From Oehlia diaphana (taxonomy: Eukaryota > Glomeromycota > Glomeromycetes > Glomerales > Glomeraceae), in the NCBI GenBank assembly GCA_003833135.1, contig QZLH01000005.1, forward strand, positions 270,851-334,850: a DNA stretch of 64,000 bases, read 5' to 3'. Positions 1 through 10,178 of this stretch are shown in pieces. Below the pieces are notes generated by a model. That model did not search any database. It saw only the letters and a list, made by a program, of their open reading frames with translations, and had not been told where the DNA came from. Made by a program: the position numbers and the translations under genes. Position 1 is the stretch's first letter; each line of letters starts with the position of its first letter.

Positions 1-96
1 TTTTTAAGTTCGTGTCACAGTTTTAACTTTTTTATATTTAACATTTCAAAAAAAAAAAATTTCCTTTTTTCCTTTTTTTTTTTGAATTATGACAAA

Positions 97-1560
97 ATGC
101 CTCGTCAACTTCCTGCTGATTGTCTTAATGAAATATTTGAATATTTGGAAGAAGATAAAAAATCTTTACAATCATGTCTATTAGTCAATCACCTTTATTG
201 TGAAATTGCAGTTAGAATTTTATGGAGAAATGTATGGAACTTTCAATATAAGGCACGCGCATCATCATCAATTATTGGTACATTGATTTCTTGTCTTCCT
301 AAAGAATCAAAAGAACTTTTATATAAAAATGGAATTCTTATTATCGATAAAACCCAAAGATCACCATTTTTTAATTATCCATCATTTTGTAAAGTTCTTT
401 CAATTCATAAGATCGATCATATGATTCAACATAATCTTGAAACACAACAATTAATTAATTTAGGAAGCTTAAATTATATTAAATATTTATTTTCACAAGA
501 AATATTAAAAATGTTTATGAAACAAATTTCATCATTAAAATCTTTGGATTATTATTCTGATGAATCAAAAAATATTCAAAATTTTATGATAATTTATTTT
601 CCTGGAGCTGAAAATTGTTTAACATATCTTACAGAATTAAATTGTAGTTCAGATATTTATGCAGAATTTTTTTATCAAATATCTCAAATATGTCATAATA
701 TAAAATCTATAACTATAGATTTTGAAGATATAATTTCTGATGGATTAACAGAATTAATTTCTTTACAAAAACATTTAAAAAATCTAAAATTATTATCTAA
801 TAATTTTGGTGGAACAGAAAATTTTACTTCTTCATTAACTAAATCTTCTTTAACATTAACAAAATTAGTAATTATGCAATATTATATACCATTATCTTTT
901 ATAGCTATATTCAAAAATTTACAAGAACTTGTTTTATCTTTTGATTATAGAGATTCTTTTTATGATTTTAATATGTTACAATATATTACTTTTTCACATT
1001 TGAGGGTTTTAAAATTTTTATTTGCTATACCAAAAGTTGAAACATTAATTAAATTTTTAGAAATTAATGGTAAAAATTTAACAGAATTTCATGTAGGTGA
1101 TCATGATAATTCATTAAATCTTACTGTAGCTAAATTTTGTCCATCCCTTAAAAATTTAATTACTCTATTTGAAGAGAATGAATTAGAGACATTAAAGATG
1201 ATCTTAAATAATTGTCAATTTTTAGAAAGTATTAGAGTTTGGTGTGGTGATGGTTATTTAAATGATAAAGAATTTTTAAATGTTTTGGTAAATTATTCAC
1301 CAAAATATTTTAATAAAATAGGAATATTTTATTATATTTTTAATAAACCATCAATAATACTTTCAAAGGATTTAGAAGAATTTTTTATTAATTGGAAAAA
1401 TCGTATATCACAAAATTCACTTTCATTAACTATTTATAAGAATTTTGATGGATTTGGTTTGGAATCAAATGTAGAAAATATGGAAATAATTAAAAAGTAT
1501 ATGAAATTGGGTATTATTGATAAATTTATAACTAAAGAATATGATTATTTTGAATATTAA
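97..1560 (+). CDS. F-box/leucine-rich protein, MPRQLP type, 487 aa
   Basis: Intronless gene. The start is the ATG at 97; the open frame continues five codons further upstream but only from TTG, and paralogs in this window also begin MPRQLP. Residues 4-45 are an F-box (LPADCLNEIFEYLEED, then SCLLVNHLYCEIAVRILW), the part that in this family binds Skp1 in SCF ubiquitin ligases. The rest (about 100-487) is an irregular leucine/asparagine-rich repeat region that would select substrates; no substrate can be inferred. Recurrent blocks shared with the paralogs are FNYPSFCKVLSIH, EILKMFMKQISSLKSLD, AKFCPSLKNL and EEFFINWKNR. Length matches the other intact copies (476-506 aa). The leader is a T-rich run directly before the ATG. 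The promoter lies mostly outside the window. Confidence 0.9.
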   Translation: MPRQLPADCLNEIFEYLEEDKKSLQSCLLVNHLYCEIAVRILWRNVWNFQYKARASSSIIGTLISCLPKESKELLYKNGILIIDKTQRSPFFNYPSFCKVLSIHKIDHMIQHNLETQQLINLGSLNYIKYLFSQEILKMFMKQISSLKSLDYYSDESKNIQNFMIIYFPGAENCLTYLTELNCSSDIYAEFFYQISQICHNIKSITIDFEDIISDGLTELISLQKHLKNLKLLSNNFGGTENFTSSLTKSSLTLTKLVIMQYYIPLSFIAIFKNLQELVLSFDYRDSFYDFNMLQYITFSHLRVLKFLFAIPKVETLIKFLEINGKNLTEFHVGDHDNSLNLTVAKFCPSLKNLITLFEENELETLKMILNNCQFLESIRVWCGDGYLNDKEFLNVLVNYSPKYFNKIGIFYYIFNKPSIILSKDLEEFFINWKNRISQNSLSLTIYKNFDGFGLESNVENMEIIKKYMKLGIIDKFITKEYDYFEY

Positions 1561-3128
1561 TAAAAAAATATTATAAATAATATTTATATTTATAATATAT
1601 TATTAAATATTTTTTATTCTATTTAATAAATAAATAATAAAAGGAAATTTTCTAAAATAAAAGTTGTAAATATATGTGTGTAAAATGTGGACTGATTGCA
1701 GGATTAAAATTTGTTACTGACCTAAATTATAAGTAATAATAACTAACGAAAACTTCCTAAATTTTAATTCCAGATAAATGTTTTCTTTAGTTATAAGGTG
1801 CGAAAGTATTTAAGGTCACAAATGTAAAACAAAGGTTTAATTGTGTCTAATATATTATAATCTGTAAATAGTAATCTCTGACTTGGATAAAAAAGATTAT
1901 ACTAGCTATTAAATTATCTAAGCAAATATTATTTATTATTCAGGCCCAATTATCTTAGAATAATAAAGTTCTTAAAAAATTATAAAATACATAAAATTCA
2001 TTCAGAATTTTGTAATTATGCCAAATTATCTTATAGCCAGTCAAAATTAATATGGAAGATGATATAAATTATAGAAGAACGTATTTCATTAACTGATGCT
2101 GTTACTATTCTGGTATTTGGTGAAAACATATACAGCAATCCACTGGATTGGAATTAAGGATAGTAATTGGTCCTACTAGTCCACTCAATCCTGAACTGAT
2201 CAGTCCTGAGATTTGTAGGACTGCAGTCTTACATTTTTTATGATGCAGTAGGATCGATCTTATACTGGTCTTTATATAATAAATGATTTTTATATTAAAT
2301 AAACCGTTTAATCTGATTAAGGTCTTTATAAAATAATATTAAGACTGACCAATTTCAAACCAATAAATAATAACAATTATTTCTTCCTACTTGTAGAATT
2401 GCTTGTCAAAATGCTGAAACTTTAAAACTCCAAAAAAGCTTTTAAGTGGAATAACTCATCATCCAGTGATCATAAAAGGATGAAACTACCACCATTCGAA
2501 TCATCTTAATGAGACACATTGAATGGTGATCAAAACATATTTTCAAAAATAATAGATAGCTAGCAATTATTGAATTTGTTACCAAATAGTTTTGCTGACA
2601 TAATTTTTTTCCATCAATTCTAAAATCATGATTTTAATACCATTCAACATGTCTCATTGAGAAGATTTAAATGGTGGTAGTACATCTTTTATAATCACTG
2701 GATGACGAGATGTTACATTTTAAAGTTTTTTTTTATTTCAAAACTTTAAATTTTCAAAATTATGATTTTGAATAATTGGCAGAATAATTTTTTATTAATT
2801 AACAGTATTTTATAAGATCTTGGCCCAATCTTTGGTTCAAGGATGATGATTTCCTGTAATTTATAAAATACCGCAGAATTTTCCTTAAATGCATTTAACT
2901 ACAAAACTGGCTTTTATTCACTGCAGAATATCTTAGAATTTACAAAATCGAGATTTTTAATAATAAATATTACAGAATCACATGATTGTCATAGTTGTTT
3001 AATGAAAATTCAGGAGTATCATTTTATTAATCACAATAATAGTAATAAAAATGACTTTTTTTGACATGTTGATATATATTTTCTATAAACGTGTTAAGAA
3101 TAACTTTATAATTTTAAATTTTTTAACT
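1561..3128. other. AT-rich intergenic DNA with repeat debris
   Basis: No gene is seen. The stretch holds short hairpins (for example CAGTCCT / AGGACTG near 2203-2225) and the fold-back repeat annotated separately. It probably consists of old transposon fragments, including sequence lying before the hAT relic. Confidence 0.5.
2410..2760. repeat. Fold-back (inverted-repeat) element
   Basis: Two arms face each other: about 2431-2527 (containing CATCCAGTGATCATAAAAG and AATGAGACACATTGAATGGT) and about 2639-2731 (reverse complement, containing CACTGGATG). They align over roughly 90 bases with scattered differences and one or two indels, and weaker similarity continues outward in A/T runs. The loop is about 110 bases. 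There is no coding capacity. This is the structure of a MITE or fold-back element; I could not fix its outer ends or a target duplication. Confidence 0.6.
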
Positions 3129-5408
3129 ATGGCGCCCAATGTAAAAGAAAAGTTTTCATAAATACTCATATGAATGAATATCCTGGTATCTTTAGAGAAG
3201 ATGGAGAAATTATGTTTTGTAAATTTTGTAATCTTTCAATTGAATGGAAGTCAAAGTCTACTGTTGACGGACATTATCTTTCAAAAGAACATATTAAAAA
3301 AAAGCAAGTTTATGAAAGTAACGAACAGGGCAAAAAAACAACTCACCATTTTAACTGTTAATGCTGCGTTTAAGTCAAAAAAAAAAGTTATAGAAGATTT
3401 AATTGAAGCCTTTTCTCATGCAAATATTCTCTTTGAAAAGATTAATCACTTACTTTCTTTCTTTAAAAAGTATTTTAAAAAATGGTAGGAATACCCTTCA
3501 AAGTCATTGAAAATCCATTTGTTGTAGATTTATTTAAAGATTTAAATTCAGGTTACGTATTACTATCTTGTACTACCTTATCTAACCAACTATTAAATAA
3601 TGAAGTTTCATGTATTAATCAGAAAATTGAATCTGAGTTAAAGGTGGTATATGGTTTAACTTTAAGTAGAAAAATTTATAGGTTTTCCTTATTTATTTTT
3701 TAAAAAAAGTTTGATAACTAACTTTAACAATTTATCAATTAGCATTAGATGGTTGAACATCTAAATGTAATGAATCCCTTTATAATTATATTGTAGCGAC
3801 TCCTGAACAAAAAGAATACTTAGTTGCATTACGCAACTATTTTATGGAATCACATACAGAGAATTTCTTGTTTTGGAAATTTCAGAAATTATAGAAAAAA
3901 TTGGTGTAGATAAATTTGCTATTATAGTAACCGATAATGCCTTTAATTATCGAGTTGTTAGGAAAAAAGTAGAAGAAAAATATAATTATATTTGGGATAT
4001 ACGATGTATAGCTCATGCAATTGATTTAATAGCAGCTGATCTTGTAAAGCTTGACAATATTAAGGATTTGATATCAAATTGTGAAAAAATTACAAGATTT
4101 TTTAATAATTCACATCAAGCTTCTGCAATTTTATCTCAAGGCCTAAATAATATGAAAATTAATATTAAAGGATTGCAAACATGATGTAAAACTAGATGGG
4201 ACTCATTATATGCAACAACAGATTCAATTTTATGTGCTCGTCCTGTTTTTGACTGGGTAAAATTTATTATTACTTGCTTTATTGAAATAGTATTTATTTT
4301 TTAAATATTAATAAAATTTAATTATATATAGATATCATTATTAGAACATCATAATATAATTTCAAATTCTAATATTTATTCTTTGATGATGAAGAGTTTT
4401 TCACAACCTGTTGTCAGATTCGTTCAGTTTAATTTTCTATTAAGAAATGCATCAATATACTTAAAGCAAAATCAGCTTCTTTAGCTGATTGTTTTATTCA
4501 AATGATTAAATTGGCTGTTACTATATTTCAACTTCCTTCTTCAAATCCTTATAAATCTGCAGCAATTCAAGTATTCAATCATCACTATCTTGAATTTTAG
4601 CATCCTGCATATCTTCTATGTTATTGTCTTCATCCTTATTATCGAGGTATAGTATTTATTAATTAATAATTACAAAAAAAAAATTTATTAAGATAATTTT
4701 TTTTTAGATTTTGGTATTAATGATGATGGATTCAGAGTTGCAGCAATTACTGCTACAACTTTTTGGCAAAATTTGAGTTATCCTGAAAAAGAATGCAAGC
4801 AACTTCTCACTCAATTTAGGCATTTTGACCAAAAATTAAAACCCTATAATCTGGATTATGTATTGAATTTAGATACATCCGAACTTTGGTAGAGTTCTAT
4901 AAGATTAAAAAAATGCTATATACGAGATCTTACACTTTGATTATTTGGTATTAGTCCTTCACAAGCAGGCTATGAACAAAATTTTTCTATGCTTAAATGG
5001 ATGATTGGAGATAGACATGTAAGACTTGATGTTAAAAAATTAGAAGGTATATTAAAAATTCGTTCTTATTACCTAGCAAGTATTAAAAATGAACTGTCAT
5101 ATTATGGAAAAGATTTGAGTAGTGCAAAATTGAGAGAAATTGCTAATATTTCTGTGGTTGGTAATATTATTTCTTTAAATGATGAAGATGATGACATTAT
5201 TAATAATATATTATTAGAGAAAAGAAGAGAAATGGAAATACAGACACGTATTAATTTAGTATTGGAAGATTTTATTGATTTTTTACAATCATTTGATAAT
5301 ATAGAAACTGTAGATTTAGAAAATAACGATAATGTAGATGAAAGAAATGGAAATATGGATTTTGATTCTATTGTTTTGGTTAATAAAATTTTGGAAACTG
5401 ATCAATAA
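3129..5408 (+). pseudogene. hAT-family transposase relic
   Basis: A decayed transposase in several frames. 3170-3361 encodes a zinc finger (CKFCNLSIEWKSKSTVDGHY, then HIKKK; C-x2-C...H-x4-H) of the CGBP1/BED-like kind found at the start of hAT transposases. The frame then shifts to about 3340-3488 (VIEDLIEAFSHANILFEKIN) and 3482-3703. 3873-4184 carries the RNase H-like core (IIVTDNAFNYRVVRKKVEEK, then CIAHAIDLIAADLV). It ends in an in-frame TGA, after which coding-like sequence continues (KTRWDSLYATTDSI). 4700-5408 holds the C-terminal hAT dimerisation region (SPSQAGYEQNFSMLKWMIGD). Frameshifts and stops at 3159, 3361, 3701 and 4182 mean it is inactive. A possible 3' element end is GTTTGCATCCTTA near 5645-5656; no matching 5' end was found. 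Confidence 0.8.
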
Positions 5409-6655
5409 TCACTGATCATATAATATTTAGTATTGTATTAATCATAAATCATAATAATAAATATTAAATAATAAACAATTATAACGATAAATAGTAAAAT
5501 TTATATTTTCATATATCATGTCAATTTTTTTAGTTACATCATACGTCATAAGTCATTATCTTAGAAATTATGTCAAATATACTCTAAGTTACGTCTAACA
5601 TATATCTATGACATAACATAACTTGATACTACGTTACGTCATTAAGTTTGCATCCTTATGTACTACTTGAAAAAGTCAAATAGATAATGTTAACAATATT
5701 ACAAAAGATTTACTAATTCATAATTTAAGTGGTTTAGATTTAACGAACAATATTTTTTTGTAGTTAAAAATTTCTTATTTTTAATAGTAATAATATTTCT
5801 GAAGTTTTGCGTACAGTTGCTATTTTGTACTTATAGTTTATATCTTGTAGATTTATATTCAATACCTTTTCAAATTATTTGATATTTTATAAATATTGTA
5901 ATTTATTGCTAATTCATTGCAAAAAAAACGCAACAAAAAATTAATTTTTAATACATCTATAAAAGCATTTTAGAAGCATCAAATTATACAAGGCTTATGC
6001 AAGTTAAATAATACTTATGGAGTAATTGTAAAATACATATATAATGATTTTAAATGCCTTTTTAAAAAATTGCATAATTTAACTAAGTTTGATTCCCTTA
6101 TTAAGCATTCAATTAATAAATCCATTACTAAGACATCTTTCATAATTGAAATTATTAATGTTATATTAGAAGATATTTGATAGAAAGCACAAAGCGGAAC
6201 ATTTGACATGAAAAGTAATATTAGAAAATTCTTAAGGCATTACAAAGGTGGACTGATAATTTAGACTGATCGTCAATTTGAAGTATATTGTTGCATCTAC
6301 TGAAAAATAGGAGTAAAGTTTATATGATGATTTCCCTTTAGAAAGTCTAATTTTTCGCAAAAAATATATTATATTTTATTAGACTTATGATAGGGAACTG
6401 TGACAGCTTACCATATATCCCACAATATTCATTTTTTATAGGATATATGCAGCAATAATTTTATAATTAAAATTCTACTTCCACATGATATCAAAATTTA
6501 AGGGATGTGAAAAAATAATTTGGAAAACTGAAAAACTCACTCAGATAAATATAAACAGTGAAAATGTAATGGATGAAGCTGGTGACAAATATTTATAGGT
6601 CACGTGTGTGAGGTAGAAAATTGTGATGGACAATAATCAGGTCATATTGAAATTT

Positions 6656-6960
6656 TTAAATGACCGTGATCATATGTACTTATGACTGGTAGTCATATGC
6701 CTATTGGTCATAATTATATAATCATAATGTCATTGGCTAATGATCACATGATCTATATAACTATCTTATAATTATAAGTTTATCTGTTATGGATAAATTT
6801 CTGGCAGATTTAAACAATTTTATTATATAAAATACCATGATTTGATTGGTTAATAATTTATTACCATAGTCATATGATCTTACAAATTCAAAATGACTAA
6901 ATGACCTATGACTAGTCATATAGGTCATAGTGGTCATTCTAGGTCATAATCCAATACTGG
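6656..6960. repeat. TGACC/GGTCA-rich stretch, possibly a hAT-type MITE
   Basis: The words TGACC, GGTCAT and ATGACTAGTCAT recur in both orientations (densest at 6890-6950). Read from the right on the minus strand, the end at about 6957 begins CAGTATTGGATTATGACC. This resembles the end of the element at 43304-43423 and the CAGTG-type ends of hAT elements. The left end is not clear. Confidence 0.4.
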
Positions 6961-7248
6961 TTAGAAGAGGAAAATATGTAAAATTGTTTCGTTGCATAGT
7001 ATTAAATCATTTTGAACATAATCGACTCCTTAATATGTTTACTTGCATAAAGCTATTGTGAAGTTGTAAAAATATTGTGAAACTTATTAAAGGATAAAAA
7101 TACAATAAATTTCATATGGAAGTTGGTTCATACAAAAACCCTTCTTATGAAATTAACACGTTTTCAATCATGTGATGATAATTGCAACAAAATTTTTCAT
7201 ATAGCAATTGAGTATGATATCATATGACCTCCGTTGTATGTATGGTAT

Positions 7249-7401
7249 GAGGTTCCTTAATGCACAGTAAGGGTGTACGATATTAACGTACAAACTGGCC
7301 GGAATTAACGTTAACGCTATCACGTGCAAGTGCATAACTCTTAAACTCGGGCCAGTTTGTACGTTAAAATTGCACACCCCCACTGTACGTTAAGGATGCT
7401 C
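7249..7401. mobile_element. 153-bp MITE with 10-bp target-site duplication
   Basis: Terminal inverted repeats of about 50 bases: 7249-7300 starts GAGGTTCCTTAATGCACAGT, and the reverse complement of 7401-7350 starts GAGCATCCTTAACGTACAGT. They end at a shared AACGTACAAACTGGCC. The element is flanked on both sides by the perfect direct repeat TGTATGGTAT (7239-7248 and 7402-7411). A 9-11-bp duplication is typical of Mutator-like elements, so it is likely a non-autonomous member; that class call is inference. No coding capacity. Confidence 0.8.
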
Positions 7402-7541
7402 TGTATGGTATAGTGCTAAAATTGGTTATTCTCTTTATAATTATAAGTATGATCAGCTCTCAAATTTTACATTTACCCCGGATATATAAAACAAAAGGGT
7501 AATTTAACAATTAAATTTGCCGAGTAAATTTTTTTTTTTCC

Positions 7542-8045
7542 TTCTTGTTGATTGCCTTAATGAAATATTTGAAATGATACAACTACTACTATACACTCGC
7601 AGTAAGAATCTTATGGAAAAATATATGTGACTTAAATTATTATAAGCTATACCGCCTATACGTATCATCATCTTTTATTAATATTTTAATTACTTGTCTT
7701 CCAAAGGAATCAAAAGATCTTTTACATAAGAATGGAATTTGTTTTATTATTTTGACTCAAAAACCTTCATTGTTTAATTATTAATTTATAAAATTAAATA
7801 TATGAATACGCACTTAGAAATAAACGATTAATTATTTCGGCAGGAGATTTAAACCATAGTGAACTTTTATTATCACACGAAATATTGAAAATTTTTATAA
7901 ATCGAATTTCATCCTTAAAATCTTTTGGACATTTCTCCAGGATGTACTGATATGATGGAGTTTTTGAAGCAAAAATCTGCTTAAAGTATAAAAATAATAA
8001 TTGAAAAATATTCGAAAATAAGAAATATGAATATTTTAGTATTTG
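7542..8045 (+). pseudogene. F-box pseudogene with large internal deletion
   Basis: Nucleotide similarity to the intact gene at 8440 is high. It starts at the VDCLNEIFE part of the F-box without an initiating ATG, then loses codons (FEMIQLLLYTRSKNLMEK instead of the usual block). It follows the paralog through the region encoding LITCLPKESKDLLHKNGICF, with a stop after LFNY. Near 7986 it jumps from the KICLKY block straight to the last codons (AAAAATAATAATTGAAAAAT), skipping about 0.86 kb of the paralog (about 8964-9825). The paralog's stop and 3' flank follow. Upstream sequence retains part of the shared promoter (GGATATATAAAACAAAA near 7491). Confidence 0.85.
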
Positions 8046-8060
8046 AAAATGATTTTTATT

Positions 8061-8203
8061 AGGACAAATTTATCCTGAACCGGGGGTCCAGGTTCTTTAT
8101 CTTAAACCCCCTATATAAATAAGTTTTTTCAGAGTAATCGTCACGTGATCAATACAGTTGCGGTCTAGGGTAAGAACCTGAACCCCGGTCTATTTTAAGG
8201 ACA
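8061..8203. mobile_element. Small inverted-repeat insertion with inferred empty site
   Basis: Arms AACCGGGGGTCCAGGTTCTT (about 8078-8097) and the reverse complement of AAGAACCTGAACCCCGG (about 8172-8188) face each other across about 75 bases. Comparison with the 3' flank of the paralog (GATTTTTGTTATTTGATTATTT just after 9890) shows that this block interrupts otherwise matching sequence in the pseudogene's 3' flank, so it is an insertion. The exact ends and the duplication are blurred by T-rich flanks. Confidence 0.6.
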
Positions 8204-8320
8204 TTCTTTTTGTTATTTAATTATTTTAAATAAGCCCAAACAACATCTTTTTTATATGGTAATATCACGAGGAATTTATCACCGCAGTTGATCAACAACA
8301 TAATTTCAGTAAATAAATAT

Positions 8321-8364
8321 GATTGGCTGAAATTTCATATTATTAACCCAAATAAGTAAAACAA
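8321..8364 (+). promoter_or_regulatory. Shared F-box upstream module (CCAAT box plus AT motif)
   Basis: GATTGGCTG (inverted CCAAT) at 8321-8329 is followed by ACCCAAATAAGTAAAACAA at 8346-8364, about 75 bases before the ATG at 8440. The same pair, with nearly the same spacing, precedes the loci at 10179 and 13452 (minus). The second motif alone precedes 17358 (minus). Function is inferred from conservation only. Confidence 0.5.
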
Positions 8365-8439
8365 AGAGTAAATTACACTTAAAATCCGTAACAGGTTGAT
8401 TACCCTAAAATTTTTTTTTTTCCGAAAAAATCAAGCAAA

Positions 8440-9891
8440 ATGTCTAGTCAACTTCCTGATGATTGTCTTAACGAAATATTTGAACATTTAGAAAATGATA
8501 CAACTACTTTACATTCATGTTTGCTAGTTAATCGTCTTTTTTGTGAAATTGCAATTGGAATTCTATGGAAAAACGTCTGTAACTCGTATTACAAGCCATA
8601 TATATCATTATCAATCATTAATACTTTAATTACTTGTCTTCCTGAGGAATCAAAAGATCATTTACATAAGAATGGAATTTGTTTTATTATTTCGACTCAA
8701 AAATCTCCATTGTTTAATTATCCATCATTTTGTAAAATTATTTCAATTTATAAAATTAATTATATGATTGAATACGCACTTAGAAATCAACGATTAATTA
8801 CTTCAGCAGGAGATTTGAACCATAGTGAACTTTTATTATCACACGAAATATTGAAAATGTTTATCAATCAAATTTCATCCTTAAAATCTTTGGATATTTC
8901 TCCAGGATATACTGATAGAATTGAGTTTATTTATTCACCTGAAGCAAAAATCTGTTTAAAGTATCTTGTAGAGTTAAAATGTTGTTCAAATATTTGCTCT
9001 GCATTTTTTTATCAAATATCAGAAATATGTCATAATATACAATCATTAACTATAACTTTTGTTAAATTTATTATTTCAGATGGTATAACAGATTTAATTT
9101 TTTTACAAAGTAATTTAAAAAGTTTAACATTAGAGTATTGTAATAAAGATATAATAAGAACAATAACCCCCTCGTTAGCTAAATCATCTTTAACAATAAC
9201 TAAATTAGTATTAGATACAGCTAATTCGTCATTATCATTCATATCTACGTTCATAAATTTACAAGAACTTATTTTACATTTAGATCCTGATGATCCTAAT
9301 GCTGAAGGTGCTTTTGAAGGTTTTGGTCAATTACAATATATTAAATTTCCACAATTGAGAATTTTAGAATTTAATTGTTTTAGTCCAAAATTAGAAATGG
9401 TAATTAAATTTTTGGAAATTAATGGAAAAAATTTAACAAAATTTAATTCATCTTATGATGATAAAACAATGAATTTAGTAAAAGCTAAATTTTGTCCAAA
9501 CCTTAAAAGTTTATGTGTCACTATTAAAGAAGATGAGGGGGATGAATTAGAAGCGTTAAAATTAGTTTTAAGTAGTTGTCAATCTTTAGAAATTATTGCA
9601 GTACATATTGATTACATATCTATAACTAGTAAAAATTTATTTGATGTTTTGGCAAAATATTTACCAAAAAATCTTCATAAATTAACAATAGGTTTATTTA
9701 TATCTTACAAAAAATTGGAAGGATTGGAAGAATTTTTTATAAATAGGAATAATTGTGTACCACAAAAACCACTTTCATTGACTATTATTACAGATTTATT
9801 TGGAGATATTTTTGATTCAGATTTAAAAATAATAATTGAAAAATATTCGAAAATGGGTGTTATTAAGGAATATGAATTTTTTAGTATTTGA
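8440..9891 (+). CDS. F-box/leucine-rich protein, MSSQLP type, 483 aa
   Basis: Intact intronless gene with ATG at 8440 and an AAGCAAA leader. The F-box occupies residues 3-44 (LPDDCLNEIFEHLENDTTTL, then SCLLVNRLFCEIAIGILW). The remaining residues form the leucine-rich C-terminal region typical of these proteins, with the family blocks FNYPSFCKIISIY, HEILKMFINQISSLKSLD, AKFCPNLKSL and LEEFFINRNN. It is expected to act as a substrate adaptor of an SCF E3 ligase; the target is unknown. It is the best-preserved member of a local cluster (7542, 8440, 10179, 13452 minus). Its upstream region from about 8235 is duplicated before 10179, so the duplication unit included the promoter. Confidence 0.9.
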   Translation: MSSQLPDDCLNEIFEHLENDTTTLHSCLLVNRLFCEIAIGILWKNVCNSYYKPYISLSIINTLITCLPEESKDHLHKNGICFIISTQKSPLFNYPSFCKIISIYKINYMIEYALRNQRLITSAGDLNHSELLLSHEILKMFINQISSLKSLDISPGYTDRIEFIYSPEAKICLKYLVELKCCSNICSAFFYQISEICHNIQSLTITFVKFIISDGITDLIFLQSNLKSLTLEYCNKDIIRTITPSLAKSSLTITKLVLDTANSSLSFISTFINLQELILHLDPDDPNAEGAFEGFGQLQYIKFPQLRILEFNCFSPKLEMVIKFLEINGKNLTKFNSSYDDKTMNLVKAKFCPNLKSLCVTIKEDEGDELEALKLVLSSCQSLEIIAVHIDYISITSKNLFDVLAKYLPKNLHKLTIGLFISYKKLEGLEEFFINRNNCVPQKPLSLTIITDLFGDIFDSDLKIIIEKYSKMGVIKEYEFFSI

Positions 9892-10075
9892 AAATGATTT
9901 TTGTTATTTGATTATTTAAATATGCTTACGTAAAAAAGCCATTAATAAGAATAAATGTTTCGATAATTTTAAAATTCTTTTAACATATTGACCAAACACA
10001 TCTTTTTTCAATCTATAAATAAAAAAGGAATTTTATCACCGCAGTTTATCAAACATAATTTCAGTAAATAAATAT

Positions 10076-10116
10076 GATTGGCTGCAAACTTTATACTAAC
10101 CAAATATGTAAAACAA
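10076..10116 (+). promoter_or_regulatory. Shared F-box upstream module
   Basis: GATTGGCTG at 10076-10084 and CCAAATATGTAAAACAA at 10100-10116, 63 bases before the ATG at 10179. This is the clearest copy of the module. The flanking text (ATCACCGCAG...CATAATTTCAGTAAATAAATATG) is also shared with the copy before 8440. Confidence 0.5.
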
Positions 10117-10178
10117 AAAGTAAATTACAATTAAAATTCGGTCAGTTTTATATTTTTTATCCCGAAAAAACCAGCAAA

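Larger units (their letters stand above)
5409..7541. other. Intergenic repeat-rich DNA
   Basis: No gene is supported. It contains the flank of the hAT relic with TACGTC-type subterminal repeats (about 5530-5656), the GGTCAT/TGACC-rich stretch and the small element at 7249, both listed separately. The 64-aa minus-strand frame at 6015-6209 has no recognisable content. Confidence 0.5.

Noticed and set aside
3129..5408. hAT relic as an active gene with introns
   Set aside because: Breaks at several points lack splice signals, and an in-frame TGA interrupts the core domain.
9030..9254. Antisense frames inside F-box genes (also 10768-10983, 12671-12883 and 45347-45565)
   Set aside because: All lie at the same place opposite the same coding block, so they are shadows of the sense frame.
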